Below, in pieces: positions 58,092 to 64,000 of a DNA stretch of 64,000 nt. Numbering within the stretch: the stretch's first letter is position 1; every line of letters begins with the position of its first letter. The stretch is from Rhodosorus marinus. Taxonomy: Eukaryota; Rhodophyta; Stylonematophyceae; Stylonematales; Stylonemataceae. The notes below the pieces were generated by a model. That model had not been told where the DNA came from, ran no database searches, and saw nothing but the letters and a program-made list of their open reading frames with translations. Both the position numbers and the translations under genes were made by a program. The stretch covers positions 1,922,001 through 1,986,000 of the forward strand of contig JAMWBK010000005.1 of NCBI GenBank assembly GCA_029953675.1, given 5' to 3'.

Positions 58092-61000
58092 TTACAGCCT
58101 AGATCTATCCGTTGTCTCGGAGATCGATTTCGCAGTAAAAGCAGTTAGCGTCTCATCTCCATGACCAGCTTCGCTCTTGAACCACAGGCTGCGCTCAATG
58201 ATTAGCCGGGTTCGGACGAAGTCATACATATAGTACGCGATAATCGTTGATGGCACAACCTTTAAGGCATTTGGCACGACGCCTCGGTAGAACCCGAGCA
58301 ATCCCTGGGTTTGGTAAATCTCCCGGACAACATGTGCCATTCGAGGCCCCTTATCACCTTGCTGGCCTATACCGTCTACATGAAACAAAGGGCAGTTTGT
58401 AAGCGCGGAACCGCGCCTCGATTCTGGAACAGCTAATGACAATAACCAACCTAGAAAGCCGTGAACTTGCATTCTTCGTCGACAGGTGTCTAGGGGATAG
58501 GCGAGCGTCTGAGCGGTTAGGCTACCTACGCTCCCGCAAATCACCGCACTCGTCGGCGTCGGCAGTCCGGACCCGTCCTGCAACTTTGGAAAGAATTGTC
58601 TAAGCTGATCATAAGTAGCGTAGCTGATCCCTACGTATGGGAACACACCCAGCAGAGATGGGGTGAGTCCTCTGTAAACGCTGAGCAATCCAGTCTGCAA
58701 TGACAAAAGACGCGACGGCTTAGATTTTAGCAAATGCAGTCTCCACTGACCAAGCAGTTCGTTCAACTGCCGGGCCGTTCCGTACCTGTCGTATTGAAGA
58801 GCGTAAGCCGTGGAGTATTCCGTTGTACGGGCAATGTGATGCTGATTGAACTGATAGCCTCCCTCGGATAAACTCGAGCGGGTAAAGGGCAATCCCCGCG
58901 CATAATCCAGATACCCCGGCAATGGCAATTTTAGTCGACCCCGAGCTGGGCTTGAACTCCTTTGACTGCACGCTTCTGAGCATATGAAGCAAAAAAGAGT
59001 GTGACCGTTTGAGATGGTTTTAGACGCAAGAGGCCAGCAAACCCTGCTAGAAAGCTTGAAACGGCCGAGAATTCGTACTGCTTCCTCAGCTCATCGTTGT
59101 ACCCCAGTTTTTCCCGTATCAAGAAAACAGCAGAGAGCTGGATTATAGCGGTTGGAACGATGCGAATCACATTCGCGGCGTTCCCTCTAAAAAGACCCAT
59201 TAAGCTCGTCTCCCGCTGAACCATTGTTTTCATGCCCTGCGGAAAGAGTGCACAAAACTTGTGAGACAGACGATGGTTCCAAACGAACAGATCTCAGCAA
59301 GCAAACGAGCACCGCTCTGCGTGCGAACCTTCCAAAGATTAGTAAACTTCTTGTGCCCAGTGAGAGAATCTGTCTGCATCAATATCTTCAATCTCTCAAG
59401 GGGTGCTACAAAGGTTCGGGCGAGCGCACCCGATATTCCAACTGCAAGCAAATGAAGCAGGTCCAAATGCTGCTTTATCGTATTCTTAGGCTGCTAGACA
59501 TGTTTGGAGGCCAGGTGCATAGCACAGATATCAAGCGCAAGTCAGCAATGGCAGCTTCTGTGGTGCGGAGAAATTTCCGCTCTTTCCATAGGATAGGCAA
59601 CTCACCTCTCCTTCGGTTTTGTACAAGTACCCGTTAACAACATCGACATAGTCATGACTTTCGTCCTCATCATGCGCGACTGCAGGTTCCAAGTGGTACA
59701 ACATGTGCTCCGCGAGGAAATGGACATCCTGTTATGCAAAAGGCCTTTCATCTCAGCTCGCAAGCAAATGAGAGAGCAAGCGAAAACAGACCCGTACTCC
59801 TCCACCAAGGCCTTCCGGCTGTTAGGTGTCTCGCTCGCTCGCCAAATGACGGTGACGGCCAAGAGTCAGCGCAAGGCCATGAGGAGAGTATCTCAGGAGG
59901 TCCTAAGTGAGTTTCAAGCGCGGACGTAAACGCACCCGTCTGAACTGACCGGGCAGAATCGACCCCAGGGGCAGCTTGCAGTACTCTTTGTAAGATATTG
60001 CATGTGAACCATCCCTGCCGAACAGGTTGGAGAGAAACTGAAAGCTTGAAAGCATTTTTCCTGCTTCCTGCACCCGCGAAGAAGTCGCATAGTCTTGAGC
60101 AAACTTTTCTTCTTCTTGGTTCAGACGTGAATCAGCTTCGTTACCTCATCTATGTCCTTATATTCATTGAGGAGGGACATGAGCTCCTCAGCATCAATGA
60201 AACCACTGTTGTTTCTGTCGGCTAAACGAAAACCAAACTCAGCCTCCGCATTGGGCTGGTTTAGAACAATGTCGAACCGGACAAACTCCCAAAAGTCGAT
60301 AAGCACTTTGCCGTTGTCGCTTTCGTCACTGAATTCGGAAATGCAGACACCAAGATTTGCCTTAAGCACGTATACAGTGAATCGGAGAAGTAGACCCCAC
60401 GAGAAACAGAACAATGACTCACGCTTTTCTATTGCTGGTAACCAGCGAAATCAGAAGCCTAGAAAGCCTCTCTCGATCCTAGAAACACAATATGGAAAAA
60501 GTTTTAGACTCAGATTCGAAAGGTCGTGAAAGTGAAAATGAAAATTGTGTCACCCACCTCCTCTGGAAATGTGTCTACGTTTGCAAACTTGAGAAAATCC
60601 TCTGGTGTGGCGTAAAGCTTCCCGTCCCGTTTCACTGATGCATTTTTCTGGAAGACAGCCTGCAGGTACCTGGCGCCACCTCCAAGGTGAAGTCTGTGAA
60701 AGCCCTCTGCATTGATGGCCCAGCATTCAACATCGGTTCTGGCTCGAATCTGTTCGAGTTATCAAAGAGTGACCGAGAAAGGATCATTACAGTCAATCAG
60801 GCACGAAATTCTTGCAACCACAACAAGCGCGTGTCTACGTGCTAGGAATCTACTCACAGTGGCTGAGCGCCGAGAATTGTACATGAGCCCCAACTCCCCA
60901 AACGACTCTCCTGGAAAGATAGTCTTGGCCAAACTACCGCTGCCTTCACCCTGGCGATCATCACTGGAGCCTGCCAAGAAATCAGGGCATAAGCGATCAA

Positions 61001-63288
61001 GATACCGATGCCCAGAGGGAACGCGAGAGAATGGCAAACCAGACGCCGGGTTCCAATAACGAACCTTTAGACTTAGGGTGTGAAATATGCCTCTCACACT
61101 CGCCCTTAGACAGGATGTAAAAATTGTCATGCGCATCTCCTTGGTGAAAGATCTCCTCGCCAGCGCGAAACTTCAGCTTGAAAAACAAGTTCAGCTCGCT
61201 AGGACCGATCCGGTCGAGACTGCGGAACAGGAAATGCTCTTCTAGCGTTTTCCGGAGCTGTCTCTGCTCTGCAGAAGACAAAATCTGGCTTGCCTCTCGT
61301 TCATCTCTGTAGTTTTCAAATGTGGGTCTGTCCACAGTCCACAACACGGACCTCTCCGTGGCCCGAATCTATGCCGAACGAATTCTAAGCATTAGCTCAT
61401 CATCCTTGACTCCTGTCGGGCTCAATAGAAGCGTATATGCTATGCCTTACCGTGGAGGTGCGAGGGGTAGGATACATAAAAGCGGTCATTCCAAACGAAG
61501 TATGTGGACCCAGCGATGAGACAAGGATTGGTGGGCCGTTGTCCTTGGTGATGAATCTATCTACAGCACCAGATTCTAAAATGTAAAGTTGATTTCCGTA
61601 CTCCCCCTATCCTAAGAAAAACGTTCAGACGATGCTCAGCAGTTTCTCAAGCTGCCATTATCGGGCAAAGTGTGTAAGAATGGCGGGACCCAACCTGTTC
61701 AAATATAACATCTCCTGGGTCGACCACGACCGATCGGAAGCTCTTGAGAAACTCCAGGCGCTTGTATAGATCTGGGATCTCATATGCGATGGGACTCCTC
61801 TTCAATACTTTGCGGAGAACACTGAGGCTCTCTTTCGACGGGGTTTGGCCGGTTTCTACGTTTTTCCTAGAACCGTCAGAATTATCTGAGACAATTGTTC
61901 CATCCCTGCGCACGAGAACATTCAGTCGATTCCACAAGAAGATGCGAAGTCCGTCATATACACGCTCGCACGCCTCTGCCGTGCGAGCGACTTGTGGCGT
62001 TGGGCAATTAGCTACCGTCGAAGGTAGAGCTCTCGGCTCAAACGATTTCGATCCAACAGCTTCAATGATGCTGCGGGGTCCGAGCAAAAGTCTCTCGGCG
62101 TATAGCTATCCGCTTTGGGGTAAGGTTCCAGAAGCTTCAGACGCTGGTACGACGCAGCAACGAGCTCAGAACAAAATACCCGAGCGAGATCATCCTCTCT
62201 GCGCATTCGCTTGGTTGAAACAGGTCTTTCGCCTAGATGGGGAGGGGGGGGGGGAAGGGATTGTGCGTCAGCTGCTGAAGACGAAACCTAGGTATCTCGG
62301 TCTGCTGCTCTTATGAACGGTGAACAAGACATACTCTCAATCACCTCGTTCAATCGAGCCGATAGGACTTCGACGTTTCTGCTAACCCGAGTCCTCTCCG
62401 CCAGCAGTACTCGTCTCTGGTACGTTGTAAGAACCGCATTATCCAGTTCCCGCTGAATGTCTGTCAGCTGCTCCTTCTTCTCTATTAACAGTGCGTGGAG
62501 CCTCTCGCGCTCCTGTTTTGTTAGGGGGTCGAACACAGCTTGAGCAGCTGTTTTCCATTGGCAGAGGGTGCTTCTTCGTCAGAGATCACAGCATATAAAG
62601 AAATGCGTGCTTTGGAATTCGGTATAGGCGTCAACGAGTTGATCACCTTGAAGTAAGCCGGTCCCTGTCTCGTATGGTCTGCCCGTCATCTGTTGTGCAA
62701 AGTTCCAGAGCTGTCTGCGGAACTCGTCCGTGCGCATGGCCGAAAGCCTTCGTACTGCGATGTCATGTGATTTACTGGGCGTCGCGTGTTTAGAGAGTCA
62801 ATGAGCAGCTTTGAAAATATTTGCATACGCTGCTTAGCTGCTTACCTCTTGGAAACACGGTCACTGAGCTTGCGTAGCTTCACACCGCCAAGATCAGCTT
62901 CCAGGAAGAACAGTTTCTTTGAATCTGGGTCTCTCACAACTATTCCTACATGGTCCCATTTACTATTCGAAAAGAACTTGGCCACGATGCAGATGGCAGC
63001 ACCGTAAGCAGTCATCGACGTGCATCTGGGAAGGGAGGAAAATATGGCCAGCGATTCGGTCGGCCCTCAACACTTCTTAGCCACTTCAGAGTTGAAAGCA
63101 ATTGAGCTAGAAAGACCTCGTCACGTTACCTTCTGTTAAAAAGCACGATATCACCGGAGTCCACACTCCTGGGGAGTTGAACCTCAGCTGGCTTCTCTTG
63201 CTTGCTTTCTTCCTCCGTTCCTTTCTCCATGATGAACAACTTTTCAACTTCGTTTCTCACAAACAGCACATCCTCATAATCGAGGCCG
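58092..63288 (-). CDS. Multidomain protein: papain-like hydrolase, two cNMP-binding domains, EF-hands, mitochondrial carrier
   Basis: Read 5' to 3' on the minus strand. (1) Permuted papain-like (DUF830/C92 type): SVDSGDIVLFNRR, KWDHVGIVVRDPDSKKLFFL, NFAQQMTGRPYETG, a coiled-coil insert, and ARVFCSELVAASYQRL with the Cys (62012-63288). (2) cNMP-binding domain A: DPGDVIFEQ, NQLYILESGAVDRF, SFGMTAFMYPTPRTST (lacks the cassette Glu). (3) Domain B: AGEEIFHQGDAHDNFYILSK, ESFGELGLMYNSRRSAT (cassette intact). (4) EF-hands: EFSDESDNGKVLIDFWEFVR, LADRNNSGFIDAEELMSLL, FGRDGSHAISYKEYC. (5) Carrier with three repeats: APLERLKILMQ, YPLEFIRGRL, YPLDTCRRRMQ, plus GLFRGNAANVIRIVP and VYRGLTPSLLGVFPYVGISY. One exon, 60558-60749, holds the end of domain B and the start of the EF-hand region in one frame, so that join is well supported. 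Some middle exons (59640-59930) are unresolved. The real start is upstream. Confidence 0.82.
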
Positions 63289-63604
63289 TTGTCGTCTCGC
63301 CGTTCGCACTAATCAGGCTCATACCGTCCTGAAAATTACGAGCTCACGATTTGCACCCCTCCTCGCTCAGCACTTATTGTCGAGCAACGACCATCCGTCC
63401 AGATTCTAATACGAATCCCCCGGTCATCCGCATCAAGCTACGCACGAGGTGAGCCAGTAAAAAAGGCCGCCCCCCACGCATTCGTTCGTTCCCGTCGCTT
63501 TTACCAAGCAACCAGGACCCTCAAAATATCTGCACTTGCATGAAAAACTTTCCAGAGGCAGCTCAAAAGTCTTCCTTCAAAAAGTATCCTGACTTCCGCA
63601 ATCC

Positions 63605-63844
63605 TCAAGACCCATCCACACCTGCAGATTCCTGTACCACTGCTGAACTGCGTAAGCCCAGATCCAAATGAAGACAGATCTCTAGTAAATGTACTGACCA
63701 GGTTTCGTAATCCTCAGAGCTTCCAAAGCACAGAAAATGACCAAAATTCTCTTCCCCGGCTTCCAAGCAGAAACTCTCGAGTCTCCAGCCAACTATTACC
63801 ATCACTGTCTTCGTTCTCATGAGGAAGTTGTTTACACTCTCCAA
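63605..63844 (-). CDS. PH-like exon(s), probably 5' part of the same gene, off the right edge
   Basis: A minus-strand frame reads NFLMRTKTVMVIVGWRLESF, then GHFLCFGSSEDYETW. The second half resembles the last strand and helix of a PH domain, but no complete domain is visible. It has no ATG, so it must continue beyond the window (64000). It lies about 320 bases upstream of the papain-like exons on the same strand and may be their N-terminal module; the intron joins between the two are not resolved. A separate gene is also possible. Confidence 0.4.
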   Translation of the reverse strand: MESVNNFLMRTKTVMVIVGWRLESFCLEAGEENFGHFLCFGSSEDYETWSVHLLEICLHLDLGLRSSAVVQESAGVDGS

Positions 63845-64000
63845 ATAGTCTGCTGAAGAAGACGGTCGAGCTGAGTTCAGAACCCGAAAACGAGTTCTTT
63901 CTTTCGGCTGTACTTAATTGAACACAAAGTAAATTAATTTAAAATTCTACGTTCATTCCAGATTGGACGTGTTTCTCTCTCAGCTGGCCTAGAAAGGCTC

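Noticed and set aside
59654-59929. Plus-strand frame of 91 codons antisense to the carrier gene
   Set aside because: It lies opposite exons and introns of the minus-strand carrier gene. Its composition mirrors the coding strand, so it is taken as a shadow.
1-64000. tRNA, rRNA, snRNA and CRISPR arrays
   Set aside because: I looked for the TPsiC-loop pattern, U6-like sequence and regularly spaced short repeats and found none convincing. A covariance-model search would be needed to exclude them.
1-64000. Bacterial contamination, suggested by sigma factor, ClpS and ArsA-like genes
   Set aside because: All three are split by GT..AG introns and lie between clearly eukaryotic genes such as CSN2, H1 and PP4R3.

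Overview
The window is nuclear DNA of a eukaryote with a plastid. Most genes are split by short introns of about 60-150 bases with GT..AG ends. Exon and intron limits given here were worked out by reading frames and splice sites by eye. Plastid ancestry is suggested by a sigma-70 type RNA polymerase sigma factor, a ClpS-like Clp protease adaptor and a gene ending in a domain that I recognise from cyanobacteria (DUF2103). A mesophilic, intron-containing red alga would fit; this is inference and not proven by the sequence.

Left third (1-27 kb): an unknown ORF (886-1437, minus), COP9 signalosome subunit 2 (minus), tyrosine aminotransferase (minus), a degenerate reverse-transcriptase-like fragment (about 9.4-9.8 kb), a divergent ClpS (plus), LSM12 (plus), a PRA1 family membrane protein (plus), a MAPR/cytochrome b5-like haem protein (plus), a SAP30-like Sin3-binding protein (plus) and a large DUF2103 fusion protein (minus).

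Middle third (27-45 kb): eIF2B epsilon (minus), linker histone H1 (plus), CCR4-NOT subunit CNOT10 (plus), a coiled-coil/PH-domain protein (plus), a 180-base tandem duplication with a nearby hairpin, and a GET3/ArsA ATPase gene carrying two complete ATPase halves (plus).

Right third (45-64 kb): PP4R3/SMEK (minus), the plastid sigma factor (minus), a MED15-like KIX/glutamine-rich coactivator (plus), and a very long minus-strand gene (58.1-63.3 kb or longer). In order, that gene appears to encode a permuted papain-like hydrolase domain, two cyclic-nucleotide-binding domains, EF-hands and a mitochondrial carrier. I do not know of this architecture, and it is the most striking item in the window.

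Genes are independent transcription units and not operons. They mostly encode housekeeping regulators: protein turnover (CSN2, ClpS), transcription and chromatin (SAP30, MED15, H1, sigma factor), mRNA and translation (CNOT10, LSM12, eIF2B), and membrane targeting (GET3, PRA1). A repeated signature marks gene starts: an AT-rich block followed by several hundred bases rich in G and T on the coding strand (C and A on the other). Long gaps hold no other gene that I can support.
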